A stretch of 64,000 nt of DNA from NCBI GenBank assembly GCA_028753945.1, contig JAPNXP010000003.1:434001-498000 (forward strand), given 5' to 3'. The DNA is from Hexactinellida sp. DTS-2022. Taxonomy: Eukaryota; Porifera; Hexactinellida. The notes beneath the pieces are model-generated. The model had not been told where the DNA came from. It saw nothing but the letters and a program-made list of their open reading frames with translations, and ran no database searches. Positions 22,193-34,156 of this stretch are shown one piece after another (the stretch's first letter is position 1; the number at the start of each line of letters is the position of its first letter). Position numbers and translations under genes: made by a program.

Positions 22193-22643
22193 ACCAATTC
22201 AATGGTGTATTGCAATTTATAGTCCATTAGTCTACTTTGGTCAGTCACTCTTAGAATAACAATTGCAATTAGTATAGTATGTAATACTACTAGTGTAATT
22301 GTAGGAATCATCATCACAAGATAAAACACATTTATTGATATTACAGGGGTGGGATTGGTTAACCGTTCTGAGGGATAACTTATATAACTTGTATATGATC
22401 CAATTTCTCCCCACGGTTTTAACCGGTTAACCGTCCATTCTACTCAATACAATTAATCCTATCGAAAATCTTGATTATACAACCGCTTTATAAGCAGAGC
22501 CCCTAAGGTACATTTATCTGATACATTAAGTAGTTTGTGTAAAATAAAAACAATGTTGTCAAATAAATTTTCTTATGTGGTGAAGGGAAATGAATATATA
22601 TGTCAATCCTAAATTCAAATAAAATACAGATAATTGTAATAAT

Positions 22644-23561
22644 TTATACAGTAATTACTTCCTGTTCATCAGAGGAGATGCGCAACGACGGCTTCCTCTC
22701 CAGGCATGGCTTGACAACTCGCCAATGCAGTAAAGGTGGAATACAAGCCTCGATGCGCCATGTGATGTCTGTAGTGCCTCTCCGTAGTTGATCTTGAGTG
22801 ACACATGAACTGTGACAATGACTCTTGGAGTTCAGGCTCATCCGGTGTGGCGCTTGCGTTGGAGGGGGACCACTTGAGGCAGGGGGTGGTGGAGATGGCG
22901 TCAAGCGGCGCAAGTGCTTTGGATGTGCAACAGAGCTACATTCAAAAGCACAATCGTCAGAAGATTCAGACTCGTAGCCAAAATGGTAGACATCTGTCGC
23001 AGCTAATGTCTCAGCTGAGACAGAAGAAGAAGAATGGCTGGATTTCTCCAATCGAATATTGGCCAGTGAATGGCAAGCCTCGTGAGAGTAAGAGAATCGT
23101 TTACGAGAAGGATTGTTCTGCTCAACATCATTGTCAAGGTTAACTAAAGTTGAGCGGTCCAGTTCACGCTTGACCGGCTTCTCGTTTAACCCCTTCTCAA
23201 CCAAGTCTTCGAATAAGGAACAACACCGGTTCAGATTATGTATAGTGACAAGGTGTCGCTTCAGATCTACTACAATGTGTCCACATACTCCATTTGACTC
23301 TGTCTGATAGTGACACATGTAACCACGTTGAGTTTGTTGGAGAGAATTCAAATTCTTAATATCGCACCGTGTAGAACGGCACCTGAACATGATCTCGTTC
23401 ACATCCTTGGCCTGTAGTTGTCCGTCTTCCACATGCGTCTGTAGATGACGCCGATATTTAGTATAACAGCGGGATTTCTCACATACAATACAAGTTATTT
23501 CGTTCGTCGATTTAGCCAGGCTAGAAATGCCTTCAGTAGAGGGTAGGTTCGCTTCTGCCAT
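22644..23561 (-). CDS. C2H2-like zinc-finger protein, intronless
   Basis: ATG 23,561 to TAA 22,644, 305 residues, one exon. Two putative zinc-binding motifs lie at the N-terminus: CIVCEKSRCYTKYRRHLQTH (residues ~24-43, C-x2-C...H-x3-H type) and CHYQTESNGVCGHI followed by LKRHLVTIH (~84-109). A basic patch (NPSRKRF), a Ser-rich segment, an acidic run (YESESSDD) and a Pro-rich segment (TPSPPPPASSGPPPTQ) follow. Nucleic-acid binding is inferred from the fingers; I do not recognise the family. GC content is higher than in the flanking DNA. The plus-strand ORFs opposite are shadows. Confidence 0.6.
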   Translation of the reverse strand: MAEANLPSTEGISSLAKSTNEITCIVCEKSRCYTKYRRHLQTHVEDGQLQAKDVNEIMFRCRSTRCDIKNLNSLQQTQRGYMCHYQTESNGVCGHIVVDLKRHLVTIHNLNRCCSLFEDLVEKGLNEKPVKRELDRSTLVNLDNDVEQNNPSRKRFSYSHEACHSLANIRLEKSSHSSSSVSAETLAATDVYHFGYESESSDDCAFECSSVAHPKHLRRLTPSPPPPASSGPPPTQAPHRMSLNSKSHCHSSCVTQDQLRRGTTDITWRIEACIPPLLHWRVVKPCLERKPSLRISSDEQEVITV

Positions 23562-24990
23562 TCTATTGGGATGGAATTAACATTAAAATTGTATTATAAG
23601 TAATAGAGCAAAAATGTGATTGGGAGAACTAAGGAAATGGGGTGTACAATCGCCTCTATCAATTCGGAGAGGGTGGAAGGGATACTATATATATGTATGT
23701 GTATATATCTATATATATATAGATACTATATTGATAGATTTTGTCAGTATCGCGAACTATGACACCAGGTTACCAAAGAAAATTATTCATAATAGAGAGA
23801 CTTCATATTAAGCGAACTCGACTCAACACAAATACTATTACAAATAATGTAATTGGGTACAGATGGTTTATAGTTCATAATACACGAATGTGTACATTAT
23901 GGGGGTTCATAATAAATGACCCTGACTGTATTGATATACACTACTCGGACAAACGACCTAAGCTTTTCCCAATTGAAAATAGTACTCTAGTATGTGCCTA
24001 ACAATGGCTGGCTATATTCAAAAATGAACAGCAAATACGCAGGTTCGATTTCAAAAGAATATTCTACGTATTGTAATTATTAATTATTTTATAATATAGG
24101 AAAATATTTACTTAATAATCACATAGTGATTGGGTAGAAAATTCCATAGTGGCACGGCACGGGGCGATAATTTTCAGGCTAATCAAATAGTGATCGAGGT
24201 GAAAACTTTGACTATTTGAATGCACAGAAAACCTATTTGAAATCGAATAAGCAATATCTCTGTAAATTGAATATTAAATTCGTGTATCGTTAGACCCACA
24301 TTGGTACTATTTTCAATGCAAAAATGTTGGGTGGTGGAATACTGTCCTTCGGGGGGTGTATATACATATTTTAAGTTAAAAAAATAAACAATTCTTATAG
24401 CAAGAAATGTCGAATTGATTGGAACCGACCCTGTAAAACCAAGGGCAATCAAGATTGTTAAAGGGAGAGCAATTCATTCGGTTTTAAATTTATACTACCC
24501 CGCTACACTTGGAAGGTCACTTCGCGACGTATGAAGCACGCACAACAGCCGATCTGCGGTTGTTGTGTGCTTCCTTATACTCACAGTCAGCACTCGGTGC
24601 CTCGAAAATCAATTAAAATCAATTAGGGGAATTTATAGAGAATCTTATAAGAAAGGGCATCAGTGCGATCATGTGAATTAATAATATAGATTAACTAAGC
24701 GCGCGCATGCTTTTGGGGTCTACTAATAAAGTACATTGAGGCTATGTGCAAGAAATCGAAAAGTTAGGAAATGAGAAACGAATAATTTATCATACATGGC
24801 CTTACGATCAGTGCTATAAGTAAGTGACAAATACGAATTAATATTAATATAATTGAAACTCACAGTAGAGAATGATATGTTGAGTTCTGGAGATATTCTG
24901 ATCAAGTCGGAAGATATAATACAGTGATGAGTCAATGAAAAAGTGATTTGGATAATATTCCACAATACTCACCCACTATACATATATACA
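23562..24990. other. AT-rich DNA with repeat fragments
   Basis: Holds a (TATA)n tract (23,680-23,725), a CGCGAACTATGAC segment like that at 33,950, a MITE-like piece (23,866-23,950, TTCATAATACACG and GACTGTA, shared with about 49,270-49,355) and a CTTCGCGACG fragment of the palindromic family (24,480-24,600). No convincing gene. Confidence 0.4.
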
Positions 24991-25007
24991 AGGACAGGAT
25001 GAGCAAA

Positions 25008-25087
25008 AACCATGTGTCTGTCAACCATAGAAACCATGTGTCTGTCAACCATAGAAACCATGTGTCTGTCAACCATAGAAACCATAG
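25008..25087 (+). repeat. 23-bp tandem repeat, three and a half copies
   Basis: Exact copies of a unit built on CCATGTGTCTGTCAACC. Confidence 0.85.
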
Positions 25088-25699
25088 TGATCTTTAGAAA
25101 ATTCCAAGCATTAATGTTTACTTTTCTAAAATTTAGGTATATTAATATAGACTCTTTTATTATTCGATCTTTAATTCAGTCAAGCTTCATTTTACGATGA
25201 ATATTCAGACTAGAATTGGGTGGTTTGTGTATGATGGACTTGACAAAGACTTCGTACTAACCAAATCTCAGAAAAGTATTATTTTGAGAAAAAGCCAAAA
25301 GATTAATCTCGTTTGCTATATTTTAGTTGGCAAAGACAATTAGCAATATTGATTATTCATTTTAATTCAAGTAACTTGTATTTATGAGTAGTATATTCCT
25401 AGATGTACACTGGGATATCATATTAAGAATATTTAACTTTCATTCTTATTTAACTGGAGTTTCAAACATATTTGTTGAATGTTTTATTTAATCTCTAAGA
25501 TAATTGGAATTTAAATAGGAATTTACCAGGCATTTTTGGACCATAAAATCTGGCCAGACACCCGGCACCTATTTAAGTGCCAACCCGGTGTAACAGCCCA
25601 GATTATACCCCCGTCCTCGAATAACCCCGGGTATAATCTGTCCTAACCCAGATTATTCCCGGGGTTATTCTGTCCTAGGACAGATTATACCCCCGGGTA

Positions 25700-26215
25700 T
25701 GAAGTGGGCTAGGCCAGATTATACCCCCATGTATAATCTGGGCTAGGACAGAATAACCCCGGGAATAATCTGGGCTAGGACAGAATAACCCCGGGAATAA
25801 TCTGGGTTAGGACAGATTATACCCGGGGTTATTCTGGGCTAGGACAGAGTATACCTGGGTATAATCTGGGCTAGGACAGAATAACCCCGGGAATAATCTG
25901 GGCTAGGACAGAGTATACCTGGGTATAATCTGGGCTAGGACAGAGTATACCTGGGTATAATCTGGGCTAGGACAGAGTATACCTGGGTATAATCTGGGCT
26001 AGGACAGAGTATACCTGGGTATAATCTGGGCTAGGACAGAATAACCCCGGGTATAATCTGGGCTAGGACAGAGTATACCTGGGTATAATCTGGGCTAGGA
26101 CAGAATAACCCCGGGAATAATCTGGGCTAGGACAGAGTATACCTGGGTATAATCTGGGCTAGGACAGAGTATACCTGGGTATAATCTGGGCTAGGACAGA
26201 GTATACTCCCTGGCC
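25700..26215. repeat. 32-bp tandem repeat of GGTATAATCTGGGCTAGGAC type
   Basis: About sixteen copies, each centred on GGGCTAGGACAGA with either TATACCTGGGTATA or ATAACCCCGGGAATAA between. Both variants are palindromic (TATACCNGGGTATA, TTATTCCCGGGGTTAT), and they alternate irregularly. Confidence 0.9.
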
Positions 26216-26460
26216 TCATTATGTCATGTGCGAAAATGTGGTGCGTGTGGTGTGATAACTTATATATGTATGCATAAAGCCCATTATATATGATGCAACT
26301 TTGTGCATGCAATTGTTGCATGCAACATGAAATATGTTGCATTTTCGTGCAACATGTTCCATGAAAGTCGAACACTGCTACACTTGCATGCAACAAGTTG
26401 CATGAAATATTGCAAAAGAAAATTGAATGCACATTCCAATATACACTATGTAGGTGTAGC

Positions 26461-27378
26461 CAGGGGCGTAACTACTATAGGACAAGGGTGGACAAAGTCC
26501 AGGGGCCTCAAGCCCCTAGACCGGCCTAGGGGCCTCCGAGAGTTCCGTAGAAGAGTCATAAAATATTATCAATTATAAGAATGTACAGCGAGAATTAGTT
26601 TTTATCGTGACCTTCGTTAGATAAGGCCTTACTACTACTCCGAACCATGGATTACTTAAAGGCCATTGATTATTAGCTGACATATCTTTATCTCAGTAGC
26701 TAGTATTGACAGACCTGAGAAATGCATTATAATTATATAGTAAGTTAGGAACATGATATCAAGGCATACATAACACCCTTTAAAACTGTGATATATCAAC
26801 ATTTGATTGCATGATCGCTATTTTTCGTGGGAATTATCGTGTTTTTATAGCTTGCTTTTAACACAGTTAAGTGCCTTATAAATGTTCAAAATTGGAACAT
26901 GAGGATGTCCATAACTAGTTGAATGAAATATATCGAATTATAAATGGAATGTTGACACATTCCTCGGTTGCAAGGGAAATGTATATTTCTTAAAATGAGC
27001 CATAACTCAAAAACTATCTATTTTATGTAAACTATGCTAGTACTGATCTATCCGCAATTGGTAACTTCGTATTCATTGATAATACATTTTCTAGGCCTGA
27101 CTACAATAATCTTTTTGATAATGAAATTATTAGCACTGAATTCTTTATATATCTCGGAGAAGAACATTCTAAATCCTTTTGTAAACCTCTGTTTATTTTA
27201 TGTTTCAACCTACGTGTATTGAATTTAGATACACATGGATAGTCTAATTTAGGATTACTAAATCATGATTAATATTTTAAGTTGAGGTTTGATGCTTAGA
27301 AAGCAATTGTCTAGGAAATGGGAGGGGCCTCAAAATTTTATTTGTCCAGGGGCCACCAAGCGCCTAGTTACGCCACTG
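26461..27378. mobile_element. Non-autonomous hAT element, 918 bp, 8-bp TSD
   Basis: Ends CAGGGGCGTAACTA and TAGTTACGCCACTG. Exact 8-bp duplication GGTGTAGC at 26,453-26,460 and 27,379-27,386. The subterminal GGGGCCTC motif lies at both ends. Interior non-coding. Confidence 0.93.
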
Positions 27379-27745
27379 GGTGTAGCACTACTAGATTATA
27401 CCCACTTTTGGGGTATAATCTGGGCTAGGACAGATTATACCCGGGTATAGTCTGTGCTATGACAGATTATACTCCCTGCCTCCCGTATATTGTGTCATGT
27501 TCAAAAATGTGAGGTGTCTGGTGTAATCTATGTATACATAAATGTAGAATGCAACATTGTAACATACAAGTACAACAATTTTGAATGAATATCGAACACT
27601 CAACAATTCGCATGAAATGAAATATCGCAAAACAAATTTGTATGCAACATTCCAACTATAAGATGCAACTTTGTTCTACTATCAATTTTTCTTCGTATAT
27701 AAACAAATAACTTATGTCCCATCTCTAAGTTGAATAATTCTTGAA

Positions 27746-27937
27746 TACAGTCGAAATCGGGGTTTTTTGCCACGGGTTTTTTTGCTTCTCCGGGTTATTT
27801 TGCCTCCTTGCTTCTCCTTGTTTCTTCATAACCTCATAGCACTGTATCATGTTAAATACGGTGTTTTTTTCGTATCGGGTTTTTTTGCCTCTTTTCCCAT
27901 GCATTTAGGGGGGCAAAAAAACCCGATTTCGACTGTA
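27746..27937. mobile_element. Tc1/pogo-like MITE
   Basis: Ends TACAGTCGAAATCGGG and CCCGATTTCGACTGTA, with TTTTTTGCC repeats inside. Confidence 0.8.
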
Positions 27938-28222
27938 TAACGAATTATTCATGAATTATTAACTTTTTGGCAAATTTTGGGTATTCGCGATATGGATAGT
28001 TTATTTGCGAAGTTTACCCGAAGAGAAGTTGAATTTGATCAAATATTTGTTCTCTTGGTAGTTTTAACAATCAATAATGGAATATTCAGCAAAAAGAATA
28101 GTTTATAATATATTCACAATTATTTGCCATTTTTTTCAATGAATTAGTACGTATTTAGTTATAAAAATTAAAACCACATAATATAAACTTGTGTTGGTTT
28201 TTTGTTCAATCGTCATTCGAAA

Positions 28223-28426
28223 TACAGTGGATGCCGGTTATAAGCACATCGTCGGGAACTGCACTTGATGTGCTTATAACCGGCATGTTCTTATAACCGA
28301 CATAATTTATATACGGCATAATAACCGGTATATGGCAAGTTTGGCAACCGTTTTCCAACATAGTGTTCTTATATCAGATATGTTATTATAACCGGCGTGC
28401 TTATATCCGACCCGACATCTACTGAC
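28223..28426. mobile_element. Tigger-like MITE
   Basis: Ends TACAGTGGATGCCGGTTATA and CCCGACATCTACTG, with several CTTATAACCGG repeats inside. Confidence 0.7.
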
Positions 28427-29287
28427 TACATATTTGGTGACCTACTACTACTGTCCCGTCCCGAAAATTGGGTATCTGGATTTTCCGGGACTGTCCCGTC
28501 CCGTTCCGAAAATTAGGCATACCCAATAAGAGGGGGATATATTCTGTCCTAGCCCAGATTATACCCCCAAGGGGTATAATCTGGGCTAGAGGGGTATATT
28601 TTGGGCTAGCCCACTTCATACCCGGGTATATACTGATGGGGGGTTAATCTGGGCTGCTACACCGGCACCTAAATCGGATCTCACATCAGGCACTTTTTAA
28701 CCACAAGTGAGGCCTGGCCGATACCTAAAAGTGCCGGCCAGGCACCTAGATAAACCCCTGACCATGGCCCTACCAGCCCTACCGGAGCCTATGCCTATGG
28801 AATGTCCTGAATAAATAGCATGTAGAAAGTCTTCAGTATAAAATAAGAAAGTTTTGAAGGGTTATTCAAAATAAGTATTGAATAAGTAGTATATCAGAAT
28901 GTCTTTAAGTACTATTTGAATACTAAATTTCGATAATTATTTTTATTGAATTTGATTGGGTATGAGATTGGAACTATTAATTCCATTCAACCAATATGTC
29001 CAATACGGTTGTTAGGGAATCTTAGACATAAAAAAATTAAATATTTACCTCTCCAATGTTTTATACAAAGAATACGCGAATAATTAACTCCGAATATTAT
29101 TTACAGTTAAGTTTGAGCAATTAGTTTAGCATTTTAGCTTCTAGTAAAAAACGTTATAGTAGGGTCCTGTTTTGACAGAAATGGACCCCCCTACAGATTT
29201 GGCCCGGGGGGGTCCAAATCTGTAAAATATCATTTTACTTTACAGAAATGGACCCCCTTTACAGATTTGGACTCCCCTTTTCTATAA

Positions 29288-29433
29288 CAGGGCCGTAGGA
29301 ACACGGGCGGCAGGTGCGGCATAGGCCGCACCAATATTTTAGGTGCCCGCATCATAATTCGGGTTATACACTGCGAATCAATTAAGTGACGTCACTTGGC
29401 CGCACCAATAATAATTGGCCTACGACGGGCCTG
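29288..29433. mobile_element. CAGGGCCGTAG MITE inside the left inverted repeat
   Basis: Ends CAGGGCCGTAGGAAC and CCTACGACGGGCCTG. The intact right inverted repeat reads TTTTCTATAATACTAC; the left copy has the MITE within it, with TATAA on both sides. This shows a 5-bp target duplication, as for the related MITE at 8,679. Confidence 0.85.
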
Positions 29434-29564
29434 TATAATACTGCAAAGTCATTTACTTGAGTGTGTGAATACAAAATATTTTACAAGACTCACAACCATT
29501 AGCTATTTCGTTTTAGTTTAAGTATAGGAATTTTGTTTAATGCATATGTTGTGTCAATTTTGTC

Positions 29565-29705
29565 AAATAGTCGATTTTACAAAATCAACTAATTAGAAAT
29601 GTCGATTTTACAAAATCAACTAATTAGAAATGTCGATTTTACAAAATCAACTAATTAGAAATGTCGATTTTACAAAATCAACTAATTAGAAATGTCGATT
29701 TTACA
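29565..29705. repeat. 31-bp tandem repeat with AT palindrome
   Basis: Five copies of a unit built on TCGATTTTACAAAATCAACT. TCGATTTTACAAAATCGA is palindromic; inverted copies follow at 29,910-29,970. Confidence 0.85.
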
Positions 29706-31254
29706 AAATCGACATATTTTATTCCTTGATTTTGCAAAATCACCCTGGAATATTTTTTCATTCTAGTAAAAAATTCATTTTGGTAAAAAAATATCTTCAT
29801 ACAAGTCAGTATATACTTGGATGAAGCGAATTCTGAACAAAATGCATTAAAACCTAGGCTTATCCGAGTAATATAGCCAAAGTCGAACATTTGTTTTAGT
29901 TCCGTTGATTCATGTTGATTTTGTAAAATCGACATGTTGATTTTGTAAAATCAACATTTGACAAAATCGACATAACACATACATAACATGACTAATAATA
30001 GTTAACTAGTACAAGTATAAGATTTTAATTAACTAACAGCTAACACGCAGCTAAGATTTATAACCAGTATGGGTACAAACATATATGATACAATTGATTC
30101 TTCCGACAAAGCTAGAGTTAGTATTTGGAAGAACTTGCTTTAGCTTGGGCTGTTCTATACCATCATATGTTAACATTTATCATTCAACAATGTATATTTT
30201 TGGAAATACTAGCCCTTCGGTCTCGGCTTCGCGACGGTTCGGCGCTTCACACCTCAACTGACGGCCGCTGCGCGGCCTTTTATGCCATGAGCTGAATTAT
30301 TTATTTGTATAAATCTGCTTGGCGTATTAATATACATATATTCCCCACAAAGTCATCTTTGTGGCCTTAGTTCATTTGTATCCGCGCGCCTAAAATTATG
30401 GACCATTTCAAATTATAAGATAGTATTTGAAACCTGTGGCTGGTAATTATACGTAATTAATTAATTCAGTAAATTATATTGCAAAGTTATATTCCTAATC
30501 CTGAATTTAACTTCTGCATAATAATTATATGTAAAAATTTAGGAAACATGCAATATATTTTATAATGTGTTAAAATTTTGTGTCCACGACTCCACGAATC
30601 AAAATTGTAAGAGCTAAAATAAAATAAGTTCCCTACATGACTTTAGGATCCCATAATCGGTATACGTGTATCTGATAAAAACCTGAAAGAATTATTCCCA
30701 AATATGTGCTTTTATGACGTCATAATCCCGTTATTTCGTTTAGAAAACCAATAGATTGTTGTTAGCGTGTAAATTTACCCCTGCATGCAAATTTTCAGAT
30801 CTCTAGACTAGAGCATATTGTCTTTCCTATTAAATTCTGGACAAACACACAAACAAAGGACTAGTGTGTTTTCAATAGATAGATAGATACGTTATTCAAC
30901 TCTGTAACAATGTTGCACAATGTATGTTTGGTTTGGTACAATTTAGTTGCATCAAGTAAATGACTTTGTAGTATTATAGAAAAGGGGGGTCCAAATCTGT
31001 AAAGGGGGGTCCATTTCTGTAAAGTAAAATGATATTTTACAGATTTGGACCCCCCGGGCCAAATCTGTAGGGGGGGCCATTTCCGGCAAAACAGTCCTAC
31101 TATAGTTTTATACTCGCCTGACTAGACCATTGGTAATAGAGATTTCAAATTTGGACAGGAGATACGCAGATAATTTTCAATGCATATTTATCTTTACAAA
31201 TTTAATTATTTGGAATAACTATGAATTTAAGATGAATTCCCTACAATATTGAAT

Positions 31255-31600
31255 TCAGCACACTCGATAACCCCAATAAACAAAGTGGAAGCGACTCTAT
31301 AAGTTAAATACAGACTGAATTAATTAGAATTAAATACGTCAGTATATTAATTGTGCAATAATATTCTCGCAGAAGGAAATATACTCACATAATCCGTCGT
31401 TGTTATGGAATACATAATCTTAGTTTTCAATTAGAAAATAGAAGCCCACTTGAAATCACAAGTTGATCAATATAATATTACAAGTTGAATCAATATAATT
31501 ACATGTTGAAACTTGGAGCAATATCACAATTACACGTTGAACAATAGAATAAAGTATCAACGATTGAACTTGCATTCCATTTAACAATAGCCACATTTCT
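31255..31600 (-). repeat. Inverted partial copy of the 1-19 kb array unit
   Basis: Reads, in reverse complement, the array body (CTATTTTCTAATTGAAAAC, CATAACAACGACGG, GAATATT...GCACAAT), closest to the 16.4-16.6 kb copy. Confidence 0.65.
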
Positions 31601-31724
31601 GTGAAATACAAAACAAACAAACAAACAAACTAACAAATAAACAAACTAATAAATAGAGAAGTGAATAAAAATTACAGTATTCAGATAAGGAAATCTTAAC
31701 GCAAACTAATATCAACATTTGAAA

Positions 31725-32199
31725 ATGAAGTCAACGAGTACTCCTATTCCTAAATGGCTCTGCAAGCGCATGTCTTCCATGCCCTTCGCAGGATTGGGAT
31801 TATTCGCAACCGAAATTATTCCCATCACAACGAGGATGGGGCCTTATAGTGCCAATAACTGCTAAAACATATTAATTCGTCTTCAAACAAAGAAGAGCAT
31901 AACTTGAAATTGGAACAGTATGGAGGGAAGATATATTATAAAAGTCACAAAATCATAAACCCTGGTGATGAGCTTTTGGTTGATCGTGAAGCAAAGCTCT
32001 TAGATTCAGAAGCAATTGAAATAAATTAAACTGCGGCTACAACTATTAATTCAGCAATTTTAAAACAAATTTATATCGAACACAGAAATTTAAAGCATTT
32101 AAGTGCAAACGAACAAGAACATCGTTTGCACTTAATCTATTCGTATGTGAGATATGTAATAAGAAGTTTACTGGCGACCCTAGCAATTTAGCAAGGCAT
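31725..32199 (+). pseudogene. PR/SET domain plus C2H2 finger remnant (PRDM-like)
   Basis: From ATG 31,725 the frame reads MSSMPFAGLGLFATEIIPI and TRMGPYSANNC, the start of a PR/SET domain (GLG-V-FA-x-x-x-IP...FGPY). After a stop and shift, 31,880-32,028 reads YGGKIYYKSHKIINPGDELL, its end (IYY-x-x-x-x-I-x-P-x-x-ELLV). The middle is missing. At 32,140-32,199 a C2H2 finger reads VCEICNKKFTGDPSNLARHV and is cut before its second His by a TACAGTAAAACC MITE. PR/SET proteins are histone methyltransferase-related regulators. With stops, a missing middle and a split finger this is a dead copy. Confidence 0.6.
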
Positions 32200-32420
32200 G
32201 TACAGTAAAACCTCCATTAGGGAACACCTCCGATTAAGGAACAACTCTGCTTAGGGGACACTTTTTTTAAGTCCCGATTTTCTACTATGCTTTAACATTG
32301 ATACCTACCTCCCATTAAGGAACACCTCCCTACTATGAACAGGGAACACCTTTTTGTGTCCCAAATGTCACTTAACCATTCAGATGGACCTCTCATTAAG
32401 GAACATTCGTATTTATCATA
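32200..32420. mobile_element. Tigger-like MITE fragment
   Basis: Starts TACAGTAAAACCTCCATTAG, with repeated CTCCNATTAAGGAACA. The matching far end (ACCTCTCATTAAGGAAC) is incomplete. It splits the PRDM-like zinc finger. Confidence 0.6.
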
Positions 32421-32462
32421 ATTTGTGGGGATAGTTTTAATCTCAAGCCCATTTTAGCCAAT

Positions 32463-32640
32463 ATACAGTGGAGCCTCCCATAACGGCCTCTCTTAATAGC
32501 GGACAACCTCTAAATAACGGACAACCCTCGTGGCACGGACGGATTGAATTTAGCATATGACTAATAGAAAAGCAACCTCTAAATAGCGAACAACGACTCC
32601 GGTCCCAAAGTGTCCGTTGTTCAGAGGCTCTATTGCACAT
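32463..32640. mobile_element. Tigger-like MITE
   Basis: Starts TACAGTGGAGCCTCCCATAA; inner AACCTCTAAATAACGGACAA and inverted CCGTTGTTCAGAGGCTCTA near the right end. The terminal TACAG on the right is lost. Confidence 0.6.
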
Positions 32641-32649
32641 GAATTGGCA

Positions 32650-33890
32650 TAAGTGTCTCTGCCACGTACCAATTCTGGCACAAGTGGCACTAATAAAATG
32701 TGCTGTATCTCAGTAGAAAATAATCGTATTAGTTTGAAATTATGCACTTAGAGTAATTCGACCATGTGGAATTCAAATCTGCAATCAGAACTTGTATATT
32801 CTAATTGCATCTTAATTAATGATCAGTATTTTTTATTTAATTAGCTAATTATATAGTTAATGAGTTTCAAAAATTTCGCTATTATATTTTAAATGACATA
32901 TAAATTTATCAAAATAGCCATGTTGAAAAAAAATCCTAAACTTAGGGGGCTCTCGAAATTTTTAATCTAACTTTGTCGAAGTTTTGACAATAACAATGTA
33001 TAATCGATGCTAAGGATAAAATTACGTATGTATAGTATTTTTCTAATAATAACAGGAGAAAAATTGATTTTCCGAGGGTATTCAATGCTATTCTTCACTC
33101 ATGGGATACAGTAAGCTATATCATATAAATGCTGAAAAAATGATCGCCAGTTTTGATCCAAATTGCACAAACATCTTGACGTGAAATTGATAATTACCAG
33201 TTTTTTTTTTAATTGCTTAAAATTTTTCAAACAGTTTTTGGTTAATTGTCAAATATAGTAGCCTCTCTAGCAAGGTGACCAGATGACCTTCAAACAGAAA
33301 AAATGTTTCAAATAAACAAAGACTGCAGGTTGAGAAACCCAGTATTAGACAGTAGAACATTTGAGAATAAAGGCTATAGTATAAGGATGTAGACCAACAT
33401 ACTTTAGAAAAAACTGAGTTTGGTTGAACAACAATAAAATTTTAGACATGTAAAGAAGTGGAGTGTTAGATTGAACAGACTGTGAACAATTTTTTTAAAG
33501 ATTGATGAACGACAGTGTAAGAAGGCAGTTAGCCTGAAAAGAATGTCCTTCTAAAAAAACATCTGGTTATCCTCCTCCAGGTCTGTAGCCAGAAAGTGAT
33601 AGTAGGTGGGGCTATGAGATCCTTATTTGAGTTACTACGCAACGCACACAGAATTCCCAGTATATTGACTTGCGGGTGAGCGCAGTCTAGTCCAGTGGCA
33701 GCGTCAGCTCGAAAAGTCAGGGGGTGACAGCACGTTAGAGGGGGGGGGGGGGCAAATACCTCGGATAATTGTGTCCAAGTCTAACATTAAATAGGTATAC
33801 TAGCACTTTAGTTTGCAAGGGCGCTATTTTGTCTGGAATTATAAACTTCAGTAAATCACTGTACTGGGATGCAGAAAATTTTAGTGAATT
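32650..33890. other. AT-rich DNA, no gene recognised
   Basis: Mostly unique by eye. Contains a G12 run (about 33,738) and MITE-like fragments (CTGTAGCCAGAAAG near 33,585; CCAGTGGCAGCG near 33,693). Confidence 0.4.
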
Positions 33891-33894
33891 TTAT

Positions 33895-33965
33895 TAACCT
33901 ATATTATTAAAAGAGCAGTGTCTGTGTGTGTGTGTGTGTGTGTGTGTTTCGCGATACTGACAAAA
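33895..33965 (+). repeat. Microsatellite-associated repeat start, (GT)n
   Basis: TATTATTAAAAGAGCAGTG followed by (TG)n and TTTCGCGATACTGAC. The TATTAAAAGAGC plus microsatellite layout recurs at 54,590, 55,150 and 62,960. Confidence 0.6.
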
Positions 33966-34156
33966 TCGAAACTAAAAAAAATACTGAAAAAAGTGGTCCT
34001 TTTGATCGACCAAGGCATGATAGAGGGTGAAAATCACGTATGTTTATCAATATATCCAGATTTTGTTTCTGAAGAAACAAATCTGGAAACATTTAGCAAA
34101 CCTCCCAGTGCCCCCCCCCCCAAGTGGGCCCCCCCATCTTTGATTATATATTCCAA

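Larger units (their letters stand above)
25530..28770. mobile_element. Large foldback element with 32-bp repeats, carrying nested insertions
   Basis: The two ends are roughly inverted: left CCGGTGTAACAGCCCAGATT (25,589) and right AATCTGGGCTGCTACACCGG (28,647), with outer GGCACTT/GCCAGGC-rich segments. Inside, the left arm is a long 32-bp tandem block (25,700-26,215); smaller blocks of the same motif lie at 27,390-27,475 and 28,540-28,645. Nested in it are a hAT element (26,461-27,378) and small MITEs. No ORF with family resemblance. Autonomous partner unknown. Confidence 0.55.
29168..31093. mobile_element. Non-autonomous TGT...ACA element, 1.93 kb, 4-bp TSD
   Basis: Ends TGTTTTGACAGAAATGG and CCATTTCCGGCAAAACA with inverted repeats of about 145 bp, rich in GGACCCCCC-type runs. 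The exact 4-bp duplication GTCC lies at 29,164-29,167 and 31,094-31,097. The flanks match a related locus at 48,660-48,810 that lacks the insert. TGT/ACA ends and 4-bp duplication fit an integrase-type (Ginger-like) element; the 50.25-kb fossil shares the TGTTTTGACA end. The interior has no integrase; it holds 31-bp repeats and pieces of the CTTCGCGACG repeat family. Confidence 0.8.

Noticed and set aside
25700-26215. Possible CRISPR array (regular repeats)
   Set aside because: Units are contiguous without unique spacers, and the genome is eukaryotic.
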